This document shows, piece by piece, positions 1 through 9,427 of a DNA stretch of 64,000 nt (the stretch's first letter is position 1; the number at the start of each line of letters is the position of its first letter). The stretch covers positions 248,001 to 312,000 of the forward strand of contig NZ_CP034184.1 of assembly GCF_003860465.1 (NCBI RefSeq), written 5' to 3'. This stretch comes from Deinococcus psychrotolerans. Its GTDB lineage: Bacteria > Deinococcota > Deinococci > Deinococcales > Deinococcaceae. The notes below the pieces were generated by a model. That model was not told the DNA's origin. It saw only the letters and a program-made list of their open reading frames with translations, and ran no database searches. The position numbers and the translations under genes were made by a program.

Positions 1-1518
1 GCTGAGCGTGAGGTGGGCGCTGGGTTCATCGAGCAGCGTGATGGGTCTGGCGGCAATCAGGGCGCTGAGCAGGGTGATGATCTGACGTTGCCCGGCAGAG
101 AAGCGCTCCGGCGTCAGAACGCTCTCCAGATCGACATTCAGCGCCGCCATCCAACCCTGGAGTTCAGCGCTCTTGATGGCTGCCTGGATGTCTGCGTCAC
201 TCACGTCCGTATCGTACAGACGCAAGTTTTCGCGCAGCGAATCGTGAATGAGGGGCTGCTGTTGACTCGCCACCCACAGCTGCTTGCGGCGCTCCCACGG
301 GTTCAGGTGCTCCGCGCGTTGGCCGCCCAGCAGCACCGCGCCGGAATGGGGACGCAGGGTGCCGTCGATCAAGCGGCTCAGCGTGGTTTTCCCGCTTCCA
401 CTGGGTCCCACGATCAAGATGTGCTGACCGGGTGAGGCGCTCAGGTTGATGCTTTGCAGCAGCGGGCGGTCCGCGAGGTGGTACTGGAGACTTTGGATGT
501 CGAGTTGGCCTGCATCTGCCCGTACTTCCTGCTTCCCGGTCGGCCCGGTGTCTGCGTCTGCTGTTTCCACGCCGACCGTTTTGGCAAAGTGAGCTGAGAT
601 GCGCTGGAGACTTGCCTGAAGGGCATGTAGGTCCGCACTTTCTCCCGCAATGATCGCCACTGGATCGCGCATCTGGACAATGGATCGCAGAAACATGACG
701 ATCACGCCCACCGTGACCGCTTGTTGCCGGTAAGCGGAGAGCAGCATCAGCACGATTGCGAGTGTCCCGGTGAGGAGCAGCACATCACTGAGCACGAATT
801 TCAGGTTGTTCAGGCTGATGGCTTTCACGTGCGCGTTCGTGAGGGTCTGCCGGACGCGCCGCACCCGGCTGAGGAGTGCGCTTGCGGGCCGGGGAGTTCC
901 GAGTATCCGCAGGGCGTCACGCAGATTCAGCACGTCGAATGTCGCCGCGCGAACTTGCGCTTCGTTGTGGCGGACGTCCTGCCAGGCCCGCGAGAGCCGT
1001 TTGGGGCTGACGGAGAACGAGGCCAGCAGCGCGGCGGTGAGTCCGGTGAACAGCAGCCCCGGCAGGGGCGCTTGCGTGATGAGCTGGGCAGCGAGAAAGA
1101 CGACGGTGGCGGTCTGCATGATCAGGTTGGGGAACTGCGTACCGAAAACCTGAACGAGCTGGTTCGGGTCGGTGTCCAGCGTTTCCATCAAGTCGGCGTG
1201 ATGGTGCTGCTGATGCTGGTGATGCATGAGGAAAAAGTGCCGCAGTTGATCGCGGCGCAACTGGTTGACGGCTCGCCACGCCTGGCGGGACGCGAGATGC
1301 GTGACCAGCAGCGCGAGCAGCATGCTGGTCACGCTGAGCGCCAGGAACCAAGCAATCTGGATTTTCGCCTGGGCGGCTTGGTGGGTGTTCAGAGCGTCGA
1401 TGGCTTGCCCGAGAAAACGGGGTTGCAAGGCGCTGGTGAGGGCCTGCCCGATCATCAAGATGATCAGCAGCAGATATCCCCAGCGGTTTTTGAGCAGGTA
1501 CGGCAAGAGAGTCTTCAT
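1..1518 (-). CDS. ABC transporter, fused permease and ATPase (3' end outside window)
   Basis: Half-transporter of the exporter type. The minus-strand frame from the ATG at 1518 is open for 506 codons to the window edge; I checked for stop codons only in part of it. The N-terminus (MKTLLPYLLKNRWGYLLL) begins a membrane domain. The nucleotide-binding part shows Walker A (VGPSGSGKTT, near 385-420), a signature-like SAGQRQ (near 90) and Walker B with catalytic Glu (LLDEP, near 25-40). Such proteins dimerise and couple ATP hydrolysis to export of lipids, peptides or drugs; the substrate cannot be read from sequence. The signature SAGQ departs slightly from the usual LSGGQ. There is no good ribosome site, but a -10-like hexamer lies 12 bases before the ATG, which suggests a leaderless mRNA. 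The C-terminal tail is missing from the window. Confidence 0.9.
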   Translation of the reverse strand, partial: MKTLLPYLLKNRWGYLLLIILMIGQALTSALQPRFLGQAIDALNTHQAAQAKIQIAWFLALSVTSMLLALLVTHLASRQAWRAVNQLRRDQLRHFFLMHHQHQQHHHADLMETLDTDPNQLVQVFGTQFPNLIMQTATVVFLAAQLITQAPLPGLLFTGLTAALLASFSVSPKRLSRAWQDVRHNEAQVRAATFDVLNLRDALRILGTPRPASALLSRVRRVRQTLTNAHVKAISLNNLKFVLSDVLLLTGTLAIVLMLLSAYRQQAVTVGVIVMFLRSIVQMRDPVAIIAGESADLHALQASLQRISAHFAKTVGVETADADTGPTGKQEVRADAGQLDIQSLQYHLADRPLLQSINLSASPGQHILIVGPSGSGKTTLSRLIDGTLRPHSGAVLLGGQRAEHLNPWERRKQLWVASQQQPLIHDSLRENLRLYDTDVSDADIQAAIKSAELQGWMAALNVDLESVLTPERFSAGQRQIITLLSALIAARPITLLDEPSAHLTLS

Positions 1519-2249
1519 CAGGCTGCAACTATTGTAGAGACTGGCTTGAATGACTCAGACCAGTCCATCCAGGATGGACGCGTCCGATAAGCAGGGTCAT
1601 CTCTGCTTTATGAGATGCGGGAGTGGGCTGGAATCACAACCTATATGCCTGACATCAGGGGCGTTCAAGGCGGATCTCCGGACGAACGCTTTTACCTTCG
1701 CTCGACAGTTCCTGCTGCCTCAACCTCGCCTGCCCAGCCTGTGGTCAAGTGGGACAAGGAAATATTCGCCACCGGAAAGCGTGCTGGAACTGAGACTATC
1801 AACGGGTATGACCCACGTCGTAGCGGGGCGGTGCACCCTGAGGATCAGCGGCCTTGGCCTGACACCCGACCACCTGCTGAGCTTGATTCAGGGTGCAGAA
1901 ACGCCGACAGAAGCGTGGCTACCGACTTACCTTGCCTGACTGAGTGAATCGAACGCACCCAATCGGATCAACCTCCCTACCGCTGGCACACCATCAGGGA
2001 TCGGTTCTCGAATCTACTGTGGATTCCAGCACCACGCTGTGACTGGCTGGAACCGCCACCTCACTCAGCAGGTCAATCTGCGCCTATTGAGTGAACCTTC
2101 TGCGTCTGAAGATGCGGAGAAATTTCCAGCCCATTCCGGCAGCGGTAATGGCTTGGTAAGCCCGCCGCCCGACATTGCTCTCAGATGGGTCGCGCTGGAC
2201 AGTCCTCTCAGCTTGAGTGGGTTCGGACGCCACCCGGAAGGAGTTCCTC
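1519..2249. other. Intergenic stretch with a possible gene fragment
   Basis: About 730 bases without a convincing gene. One plus-strand reading ends in a protein-like stretch (GLTPDHLLSLIQGAE, about 1780-1939, stop TGA), which could be the C-terminus of a lost gene. I recognise no family, and nothing upstream of it looks coding. No clear terminator or repeat was seen. Confidence 0.3.
1531..1536 (-). promoter_or_regulatory. -10-like hexamer for a leaderless ABC transporter mRNA
   Basis: On the minus strand TACAAT ends 12 bases before the transporter ATG, with no Shine-Dalgarno motif between them. This spacing matches leaderless promoters, which are common in Deinococcus. The -35 region is weak. 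Confidence 0.4.
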
Positions 2250-2633
2250 ATGCGCGTTCGTGAACAGATGAGTACCGCCATCATTTCGGTAGAAGCGCAG
2301 ACGCCGCTTGGCCCGGCGCTGCTTCTGATGGAGTCCAGTGGCCTGCGCTGCTTGCCGGTCGTGGACGGTCAGCGGCTGCTGGGATTATTACTGGCCTCCG
2401 ATCTGCGCCTGGGCACGGCACCTCCGGATGCTCAGGTCAGCGAGTACGCAGTGCCCACCACCGAGCAGATCCGGCCCGACATGCCCATTGAGCGGGCCGC
2501 TTTCCTGATGCTGCAACATGACGTGCGCGGCTTACCGGTGATCGACGCTCAGGACCGGCTGGTCGGGGTCGTGACTGTCAAGGATCTGCTCAAAACGCTG
2601 GTCGAGGCACCGCCGGTGGTGCTCTGGAAATGA
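2250..2633 (+). CDS. CBS-domain pair protein
   Basis: A 127-residue protein consisting of two CBS motifs, which together form one Bateman module that binds adenosyl ligands such as AMP or ATP and signals energy state. Motif 1 covers roughly residues 5-60 (MSTAIISVEAQTPLG ... LRCLPVVDGQRLLGLL) and motif 2 residues 65-120 (RGLPVIDAQDRLVGVVTVKD). There is no fused enzyme domain, so it probably acts as a stand-alone sensor or binds a partner. The ATG at 2250 is chosen over one 33 bases upstream because GGAAGGAG lies 6 bases before it. A decayed CBS fragment follows at 2710, so this was probably a tandem pair. CBS proteins often sit with universal stress proteins and P-type ATPases in energy-stress gene sets, as here. 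Confidence 0.88.
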   Translation: MRVREQMSTAIISVEAQTPLGPALLLMESSGLRCLPVVDGQRLLGLLLASDLRLGTAPPDAQVSEYAVPTTEQIRPDMPIERAAFLMLQHDVRGLPVIDAQDRLVGVVTVKDLLKTLVEAPPVVLWK

Positions 2634-2709
2634 CGCCGATGACCGTCTGTCCTGACCCGTAACGCGGCAGTAATGGCGCGGGCACAGGCTGGCAGCACGG
2701 AGGGCCACT

Positions 2710-2820
2710 ATGCTCGTGAAAGACGCCATGCACGCACGGCTACACCATCACCGTTTCGGAACACACCACCCTACCGGAAGTGGTGGTCATCACGGACACC
2801 CTGAGTAACTTGGGGCATTG
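2710..2820 (+). pseudogene. Decayed CBS-domain gene remnant
   Basis: A good ribosome site (CGGAGG) precedes ATG 2710, which encodes MLVKDAMHA, the usual opening of a CBS protein. A frameshift follows within about 30 bases. In the other frame the sequence continues GYTITVSEHTTLPEVVVIT, again typical of the first CBS strand and helix, and then ends. The rest of the gene is gone. The fragment lies between an intact CBS gene and the dehydrogenase. Confidence 0.55.
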
Positions 2821-2877
2821 ACGGTTGAAATCACATCCCGCAGTTTCAACAGCTCCAGACGGAGCAGGAGGACGCGT

Positions 2878-3645
2878 ATGACCCGTTTCAAGGACAAGGT
2901 TTGTGTCGTGACTGGCGGTGCAAAGGGCATCGGTGAGGCCACCGCGCGCCGGATGGCGGCCGAGGGCGGAGCCGTCATGATCTTGGACCTCAAATACGAG
3001 GAAGCGCAGGCGGCCGCCGATCAGTTCATGGGGGTGGGCGGATTTGCGCAAGCCTACGCCTGCGACGTTGCGGACGAGGCTGCCGTGCGCGACGTCTTCG
3101 CGCAGATTGAGACCCACCACGGGCGCATCGACGTACTGGTGAACAACGCGGGTACAAGTGGGCCGAGCGGCCCTATCGAAGACATCGCCCTGGCCGACTG
3201 GCGTGCGCTGCTGGCCGTGAACCTCGACGGGGTCTTCCTGTGTACGCGCGAGGCCCTGCGCCTCATGAAGGCGACCGGCGGCGGCGCGATCGTGAACATC
3301 TCCAGCATTTACGGCCTGGTCGGGTCGGCGGACGCGGCGGCCTACCACGCCAGCAAGGGGGCGGTACGGCTGCTGACCAAGGCGACTGCCCTCCAGGTAG
3401 CGAAACTGGGGATCCGGGTGAACTCGGTGCATCCGGGTTTCATCGATACGCCGCTGGTGCAAGACTATGCCGACCGGTCAGGGCAGCACGATCAGGTGCT
3501 CGCCGGACTCGTTGCCCTGCACCCGATTGGCCGCTTGGGCCGCAGCGAGGAGGTCGCCGCCGTAATCGCCTTCCTGGCCTCCGACGACGCGTCTTTCATG
3601 ACAGGATCCGAGGTCGTCGTGGACGGCGGGTACACCGCGCAGTAG
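2878..3645 (+). CDS. Short-chain dehydrogenase/reductase (SDR)
   Basis: A 255-residue classical SDR: an NAD(P)-dependent oxidoreductase acting on an alcohol or ketone, probably a soluble tetramer. The cofactor motif TGGAKGIG is near residues 11-18, the NNAG structural motif near 90, the catalytic Ser in NISSIYG near 140, and Tyr-Lys in YHASK near 156-160. The C-terminal GSEVVVDGGYTAQ is usual for the family. The ATG at 2878 is chosen because AGCAGGAGG lies 7 bases upstream; a frame extension to 2818 lacks a ribosome site. It resembles 3-oxoacyl-ACP-reductase or secondary-alcohol dehydrogenase types, but the substrate is not predictable. It converges on the P-type ATPase, with a shared terminator hairpin. 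Confidence 0.9.
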   Translation: MTRFKDKVCVVTGGAKGIGEATARRMAAEGGAVMILDLKYEEAQAAADQFMGVGGFAQAYACDVADEAAVRDVFAQIETHHGRIDVLVNNAGTSGPSGPIEDIALADWRALLAVNLDGVFLCTREALRLMKATGGGAIVNISSIYGLVGSADAAAYHASKGAVRLLTKATALQVAKLGIRVNSVHPGFIDTPLVQDYADRSGQHDQVLAGLVALHPIGRLGRSEEVAAVIAFLASDDASFMTGSEVVVDGGYTAQ

Positions 3646-3659
3646 TCGGAACTCGGGCA

Positions 3660-3710
3660 TCAGCAAGGGTGAGAAGAGATGTCTGAACGCATCCTTCTCA
3701 CCCTTGCTGA
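3660..3710. terminator. Bidirectional terminator hairpin between convergent genes
   Basis: A perfect 17-base inverted repeat with arms at 3660-3676 and 3694-3710 and a 17-base loop. It lies between the SDR and the convergent P-type ATPase. One arm encodes the last residues and the TGA stop of the ATPase, so the stop codon sits inside the stem. Confidence 0.75.
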
Positions 3711-6553
3711 CGAACGGAGAGCACTCCCCGCGTCCGGCTGCGCTTGACGAGTTTGGTCAGTTCACGCAGCCACAGCACCGATGAGGCCACGGCTGTGCAC
3801 ACCAGCCAATCGTTCCAGCCTAGGGCGGTCGTCCCGAAGGCTTGTTGCAGCGGGTGAAGATACAGGACCAGCGCGTGCAGCCCCAACGAGAGCGCCACCG
3901 CGCCCCACAGCCAGCGGTTGCGGAACAGGCCATGAAAGGCGCTGCGGGTGTCCGAGCGGGCATTGAAGACGTTGAAGAGCTGGAAGAGCATCAGGGTGGT
4001 GAAGGCCATGGTGCGGGCAAAGGTAAGCGTACCTGTGCCCGTGATCAACCCGCCAGGCAGCGAGGCGTCAAGCACGCCCAAGGTGCCCACCGCAACGATG
4101 AGGCCAACAAAGACGATGCCGCGCCACATCTCGGGGGTGATCACCCCCTGGGCTTTGGGGCGTGGCGGGCGAGTCATCACGTCAGGGTCGGCGTGACCGA
4201 GGCCCAGCGCCAGAGCGGGGGCACCGTCGGTCACCAAGTTGATCCAGAGGAGCTGGGTCGCCAGCAGTGGCAGCGCGACCTCACCCGGCCCGCCCACCAG
4301 CCCGAGGAGGGAGGCGAAGACCACGCCGAAGAACATGGTCATGACCTCGCCCAGGTTCGATGACAGCAGATAGCGCAGGAATTTCTGGATGTTGTCAAAG
4401 ATGCCGCGTCCCTCCTCGATCGCCGCAACGATGGTGGCGAAGTTATCGTCGGTCAGCACCATGTCGGCGGCTTCCTTGGACACGTCGGTACCGGTGATTC
4501 CCATGGCCACGCCGATATCAGCTGCCCGAAGGGCGGGCGCGTCGTTGACGCCGTCACCGGTCATGGCCACAACCTCCCCGCCGCGTTGCAGGGCCTGCAC
4601 AATCCGCAGTTTGTGCTCAGGATCGACCCGCGCGTAGACGCTGATCTCCTGTACTACCCGTTCCAACTCGAGATCGGATAGCTGCGAGAGTTCCGCGCCG
4701 GTCATGGCCTGCGCGCCTGCCTGCACGATACCCAGTTCGGTAGCGATGGCCACCGCCGTGCTGGGATGGTCGCCGGTGATCATCATTGGGCGGATGCCAG
4801 CCTGGCGTGCCCGGGCCACAGCGTCTCTGGCTTCGGTGCGCGGCGGGTCGATCATGCCGATCAGGCCAAGGAACACCAGTTCGCTCTCCAGGGCTTCGGT
4901 GGCCTTGCTGTGAAGGGCGGTCCCCGGCAGCGTGCGGGTCGCCACGCCGAGCGTCCGCAGTGCCTGGGCCGCCAGTGCCTCGTTTGCGGCGCGGATGGCC
5001 GCGCGGCGCTTTTCACTCAGTGGGTGTGCTCTAGTGCCGATCAGTTCGGCTGTGCAGCGCTCCAGCAGCACGTTGGGCGCTCCTTTGCTGAACAGGGTCA
5101 GCTTGCCGGGCTGTCTGGCGTCCGTATGCACGGTGCTCATCCGTTTACGCTCGGAGGAGAAGGGCACCTCGGCCACCCGGACGAAGCGGGCCTGGAGCCT
5201 CTCCGAGGTGAAGCCCGCCTTGTGCGCCGCCACGATCAGGGCCCCCTCAGTGGGGTCACCCTGAATACTCCAGCGTCCGCCTTGCTGCTGCACCGCCGCG
5301 TTGTTGGCGAGGGCGGCCCCGACCAGTACCCGCTCCACTTCCTCGCGCTGGAAGCCCCGGCCCAGTGGCCTCCCAGTGGTGCTCAGGTCGCCTTTCGGCC
5401 CATAGCCGCTGCCGGAGAGGTCGGTCACGCCGCTGGCCGTCACGACCACCCGAACCGTCATTTCGTTGCGGGTCAGCGTGCCGGTCTTGTCCGAGGCAAT
5501 CACACTGGCCGACCCGAGGGTCTCGACGGCTGGCAGGCGACGCACGATGGCGTGGTGCTTGGCCATGCGCTGGGTGCCGAGGGCCAGCACCACCGAGGTG
5601 ATGGCGGGCAGGCCCTCGGGCACTGCCGCGACAGCCAGCGCCACGCTCAGGATCAGCACGTCCAAGAAGCTGGAGAAGTCGCGCACACCGTCAACCAGCC
5701 CTATGGTCACGATCATCACCACGGCGATCACCAGCACGCCCAATCCCAGCGTCCGGCCGGTACGGTCGAGCTCCTGTTGCAGTGGAGTCGCTTCGGCTGC
5801 GGTGCGTTTCAGCAATCCGGCGATTCGTCCTATTTCAGTGTCCATGCCCGTGGCAGTCACGATAGCCCGGCCTCTCCCGCTACTCACGGCGGTGCCTGAG
5901 AACACCATGTTGTGACGGTCGCCTAGCGCGCTCACGGCCTCTTCCAGTGGCTGGGTGTCCTTCTCTGTGGGCAGACTCTCACCCGTCAGCGCCGCTTCCA
6001 GCGTCCGCAGGGCCACCGCCTGCGTCAGTCGGGCGTCGGCGGGCAGCGTGTCGCCCTCCTCCAGCGACAGCACGTCGCCGGGCACCACCTCGCGGGCGGG
6101 CACCGAGCGGAGCTCACCGCTGCGCAGCACCCGCGCGTTCGCCGCCGACATGGTGCGCAGGGCCGCCACTGCCTGCTCGGCCCGCGCCTCCTGCACGTAG
6201 CCCAGCACAGCGTTGATCAGCACGATGGCGAAGATCGCCAGCGCCTCGTAGGGCAAGGCGGTGCCGCGCTCGTACAGCCATACACCGACCGAGATGGCTG
6301 TGGCGACCAGCAGCAGGATCACCAGCGCGTCCTGGAACTGCGCCAAGACGCGCCGCCACGCGGGAATGGGCGGCTCGGCCTCCAACTCGTTGGGGCCGAG
6401 CCGAGCCAGCCGAATCAGCGCCTCAGCATCACTGAGACCCTGTGCCGGGTCGACGTGCTGTGCCTGGCCCACCTGTCTGGTGGTCAGGCGGGAGGGATCA
6501 ACAAGCTGCTGTTCAGGCCTGCTGGCCACCCTCGGAGTACCACGGTCAGTCAT
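3698..6553 (-). CDS. P2A-type cation ATPase (Ca2+-transporting, PacL-like)
   Basis: A 951-residue P-type ATPase that would pump Ca2+ (or a related divalent ion) out of the cytoplasm using ATP. In order it shows an N-terminal cation_ATPase_N region, the A-domain loop TGES, the M4 motif PEGLPA, the phosphorylated Asp in DKTGTLT, KGAP in the nucleotide domain, the hinge TGDGVNDAP, and the M6 motif INLVTDGAPALALG. That M6 motif carries the Asn and Asp used for Ca2+ binding in SERCA-type pumps. About ten membrane helices are expected and the length is normal. The ATG at 6553 is preferred to a TTG 36 bases upstream; no clear ribosome site is visible for either. Na+/K+ or H+ specificity is less likely from M6. 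Similar pumps often sit with USP, CBS and SDR genes in stress clusters. Confidence 0.9.
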   Translation of the reverse strand: MTDRGTPRVASRPEQQLVDPSRLTTRQVGQAQHVDPAQGLSDAEALIRLARLGPNELEAEPPIPAWRRVLAQFQDALVILLLVATAISVGVWLYERGTALPYEALAIFAIVLINAVLGYVQEARAEQAVAALRTMSAANARVLRSGELRSVPAREVVPGDVLSLEEGDTLPADARLTQAVALRTLEAALTGESLPTEKDTQPLEEAVSALGDRHNMVFSGTAVSSGRGRAIVTATGMDTEIGRIAGLLKRTAAEATPLQQELDRTGRTLGLGVLVIAVVMIVTIGLVDGVRDFSSFLDVLILSVALAVAAVPEGLPAITSVVLALGTQRMAKHHAIVRRLPAVETLGSASVIASDKTGTLTRNEMTVRVVVTASGVTDLSGSGYGPKGDLSTTGRPLGRGFQREEVERVLVGAALANNAAVQQQGGRWSIQGDPTEGALIVAAHKAGFTSERLQARFVRVAEVPFSSERKRMSTVHTDARQPGKLTLFSKGAPNVLLERCTAELIGTRAHPLSEKRRAAIRAANEALAAQALRTLGVATRTLPGTALHSKATEALESELVFLGLIGMIDPPRTEARDAVARARQAGIRPMMITGDHPSTAVAIATELGIVQAGAQAMTGAELSQLSDLELERVVQEISVYARVDPEHKLRIVQALQRGGEVVAMTGDGVNDAPALRAADIGVAMGITGTDVSKEAADMVLTDDNFATIVAAIEEGRGIFDNIQKFLRYLLSSNLGEVMTMFFGVVFASLLGLVGGPGEVALPLLATQLLWINLVTDGAPALALGLGHADPDVMTRPPRPKAQGVITPEMWRGIVFVGLIVAVGTLGVLDASLPGGLITGTGTLTFARTMAFTTLMLFQLFNVFNARSDTRSAFHGLFRNRWLWGAVALSLGLHALVLYLHPLQQAFGTTALGWNDWLVCTAVASSVLWLRELTKLVKRSRTRGVLSVRQQG

Positions 6554-6896
6554 GTCTGTCCGGCCACTCAGGGAACTGCGGGGAAGCAACCCCCAGCGAA
6601 GTCGCCCTCGAAGCGGAGTTCAGTCGAATGCTACTGACGTTTGTCGGCACGCAGGGAAAGCGCTTACCAGACCCCAACTGGAGGCCACCAGAGCGGCTAC
6701 TCTGGATCAGTTGAAGCGCATCTTCGGCGGGCGGGCAGAGGGTTGTGGGCGGCATAGGTTCTCCGAAAATAGGGCTGGCCCGACGTGGGCCAGGTGATTA
6801 TTGAGAAGGAACATCAAAGACGACCAATGGTGGTGGACAAGCGACGCTCCCTGAGTTCAGCAGAAGTTAAGGATGGGCAGGCCGATTCCGTTCAGC

Positions 6897-7013
6897 AACC
6901 TCGCGCATCAAATCCATCTGGGCCATCTTCCCGCAGCACCGTGTGGACACGCTCCCAAATACCCCAGATTCGCCAGACCCGGTAATCGTAATACACCGTC
7001 GACTAACGCGGAA
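6897..7013 (-). pseudogene. IS5-type transposase fragment (DUF4096-like)
   Basis: The minus strand encodes a short stretch with TVYYDYRVWRIWGIWERVH followed by TVLREDGPDGFDARG, the N-terminal DUF4096 region of IS5-family transposases. It is preceded by an in-frame stop and lacks the catalytic core and recognisable IS ends. The rest of 6554-7165 shows no gene. Confidence 0.6.
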
Positions 7014-7165
7014 GGTCTTGTGGCAATCAAATATTTGGGGTCAGTTGGTTCTGAAAAGCTTTAGAAGGAACTGTCGAGAATTGCCATCCAGACTGTAAAG
7101 ACCAGATTGACAGTACTGTTAACGCAGGATTTGGTTGCGTTCCTCACATCAGGCCGAAATCAGGT

Positions 7166-8875
7166 TTACCCAGCCCCGCTGGAACCGCCGCCCCCTGCGC
7201 CTGCGCCCGCACCACCAGTCCCGGACGAGCCACTTCCAGTGCTGCTGACCGCCACCTGCATGATCATGAACAGTGCCCAGCCAGAATTGTCCGGCGTGGA
7301 GGGCAGCAGTTTGAAGTAGGCGGGGAGCCGCGCCGCGCCGGATTGCCCAGCCTGTTTGATCCAGGGGTGGGCCAGTCCGAAGGTGGCAGCGTAGGGCAAC
7401 AGCCGCTCAAATGCCGCCGGGTTACCCAGCGATGCATCCCCTCTGGTCACGGCCTTCAGGTGATCGCGGAAGGCTTGCCAACTCGCAGCGCTGTGAGCCC
7501 CGTTGTCCGATAGCGACTTCATACTCAGGCCCAGCAACGACCCCGCCAGGCCCAGCACCACCACGGCAATGGCCACCGTGAAGGGGGCGTAGCCGAGTGG
7601 CCCGCCCCAGATGGCCGTCAGCAGCATACCGAGTGCACCCAGCACCAGCAGCGCGATGCTGAGGTAGATCAGCGTGTTTCGCTCGCTCTGCCGCTCCTCG
7701 CTGATGAATCCGGCCCGGCCCAGTTCGCTTTGAAGCGGCACCGTGAACAGCTTCCAGCCACGCCCCTGTGTTTTCTGGCTGACCTGCGAGAGCTTGACCG
7801 ATGGCTGTTTGAGCGCAGACTGTGCGCTACTTTCGCCCGCAAACAACATGTCTATCAGCCCCCGTTCGTGCGGTGCCAGTTCGGCTTTCTGGTCAAGGAG
7901 ACGGATGGCAAACTCAGGCTTGCTGCCCTTGTCTACGTCAGATTGCTGCTCAATAACCAGCACACCACGCTCGGCCAGACGGTAGAGCGTGCCCTGGAGA
8001 TGGTTCCAGTTGAGCGTTCCCCCACTCACCAGTGCCCCGGCCAGAGCGGGCGGCAAGGCGCTGGGCGGCGTGGTCACGCTTCCCGAGACGCTCACGCTCA
8101 CGGCACTGTGCCGCCGCTGGTAAGTCCACATCCACGCCAGTCCCCCGATTAGCAGCAGGATGGCCGCGCCGATCCAGTAAGGCAGGCGCTCGGCGTTGCG
8201 CTCCTGGTCAATCTGCCATTGGGGCGGCCCGGCGATCAGGCTGCCTTCCCTGAACGGCAGTTCGACAATCAACAGTGCGTTCGGCTGTAAGTTCTGAGCG
8301 GTATACGTGACCTGGTTGGGGGCTTGCTGAATGGTCGCCGTGCCGCGCTGTACCACCGGTGCAGCCACGAGAGTGGCCGCTGCTGGAAAACTGAAAGTGG
8401 TTCGGCTCTCAGCGATGGGATAGGCGTATTCGTCGGGCAGTGGTTGCCAGATCAAGGCGTCACTGCCGTCTTTCCGGCGCACCACGCCGCTGGCCCGGTA
8501 AGTCAGTTTGAGGGTGCGGGTAGCGTTACTCAGTGGCTCAAGGTGCCAGGTAACGCGCCTGGGATCGCTGCCGCTGATTTCCACCTGTCCCGGCTGGTTG
8601 CCGATGGGGTACACCAGGCCGTCCACGCTGGCACTCAGCACCGAGAGACCGTCCGTTTTGCCCAGCGGCAATTCGCGGAAAACGAAGGTAAACGGGCCGC
8701 CCGCGAAATTAAAGGTGGTGGTTTCCGTGATGAGCAGCGAGCCGCCCCGTTCCACCTGAATAGCGCTGTCAAAACGCTCGGCGCTGTAGGTCTTCTTGAC
8801 GTTCTGAGCCGTGCCGGTGGGAAGACCGAGGACGGCGAGCGTGAGGCCACTGATCCAAATGTGACGAAGTTTCAT
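7166..8875 (-). CDS. DUF2207-family predicted membrane protein
   Basis: A 569-residue protein with a signal peptide (residues 1-24, cleavage near GTAQN). A large extracytoplasmic DUF2207 beta-rich domain covers about 25-215, followed by a membrane helix near 240 (LPYWIGAAILLLIGGLAW), a cytoplasmic region, two more helices around 410-465, and a Gly/Ser-rich C-terminal tail. Such tails are typical of DUF2207 proteins. The function is unknown; the family is associated with the envelope. The ATG at 8875 is chosen because GGAGGT lies 5 bases upstream; an in-frame ATG 33 bases earlier has none. The gene is monocistronic as far as can be seen, with no terminator evident. Confidence 0.85.
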   Translation of the reverse strand: MKLRHIWISGLTLAVLGLPTGTAQNVKKTYSAERFDSAIQVERGGSLLITETTTFNFAGGPFTFVFRELPLGKTDGLSVLSASVDGLVYPIGNQPGQVEISGSDPRRVTWHLEPLSNATRTLKLTYRASGVVRRKDGSDALIWQPLPDEYAYPIAESRTTFSFPAAATLVAAPVVQRGTATIQQAPNQVTYTAQNLQPNALLIVELPFREGSLIAGPPQWQIDQERNAERLPYWIGAAILLLIGGLAWMWTYQRRHSAVSVSVSGSVTTPPSALPPALAGALVSGGTLNWNHLQGTLYRLAERGVLVIEQQSDVDKGSKPEFAIRLLDQKAELAPHERGLIDMLFAGESSAQSALKQPSVKLSQVSQKTQGRGWKLFTVPLQSELGRAGFISEERQSERNTLIYLSIALLVLGALGMLLTAIWGGPLGYAPFTVAIAVVVLGLAGSLLGLSMKSLSDNGAHSAASWQAFRDHLKAVTRGDASLGNPAAFERLLPYAATFGLAHPWIKQAGQSGAARLPAYFKLLPSTPDNSGWALFMIMQVAVSSTGSGSSGTGGAGAGAGGGGSSGAG

Positions 8876-9059
8876 AGTGTACCTCCTGCCTAAAAAGCTC
8901 TGGTTCACGCTGTAAGCCGGTAAGCCCTGTCTCCGAACCTACGCTCCTCATTCGCTACGCTTGTGCAGGGAGCCGTCATAATTTGCCCGCCTACGTTGGA
9001 GTGACCAGTAAAAGCGTGTGGACGCGGATGTCGTCTGGCCAGTGCTGAATTCCACCTTA

Positions 9060-9100
9060 CCGTCGCCCGCGAGGATTGACGGTGACGTCGCGGGCGACGG
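9060..9100. repeat. 13-base perfect inverted repeat in intergenic DNA
   Basis: Arms at 9060-9072 and 9088-9100 (CCGTCGCCCGCGA and its complement) flank a 15-base loop. No T-run follows, so it may be an operator, a small repeat or a weak terminator. It lies in a stretch without convincing genes (8876-9427). Confidence 0.45.
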
Positions 9101-9427
9101 TCATAATTGACCTTCAGAGAGTGGATCAGACGCTGATGGTCGATAAAGTGCTGGGAGAGCAGCCGGAAGACGGGCCCCAGGAGAGCGGTGGACGCGCCGG
9201 GTGAGCCGCGCCACCGTTCGGAGCCGCTCTGCTGGTTCGTCTATCGCTGGCAATCGTATTGGAACCACCCACGCCATTGCAGATCATGTCCCGAGGTGAA
9301 TAGGCGGTGAAATGCGCAGCCTCGCCGTTAATCTTGCTGTCCAGCGCTCTGCTGTCTTGGAAGGTGAGCGGTGTACGTATCATCCGAACCTGAGTGTTGT
9401 CCGGCCGCATTACCGATGCGTTTCCGG

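Noticed and set aside
4766..5899. Plus-strand frame of 377 codons
   Set aside because: Antisense of the P2A ATPase, with a His/Gln-rich composition typical of shadow frames.
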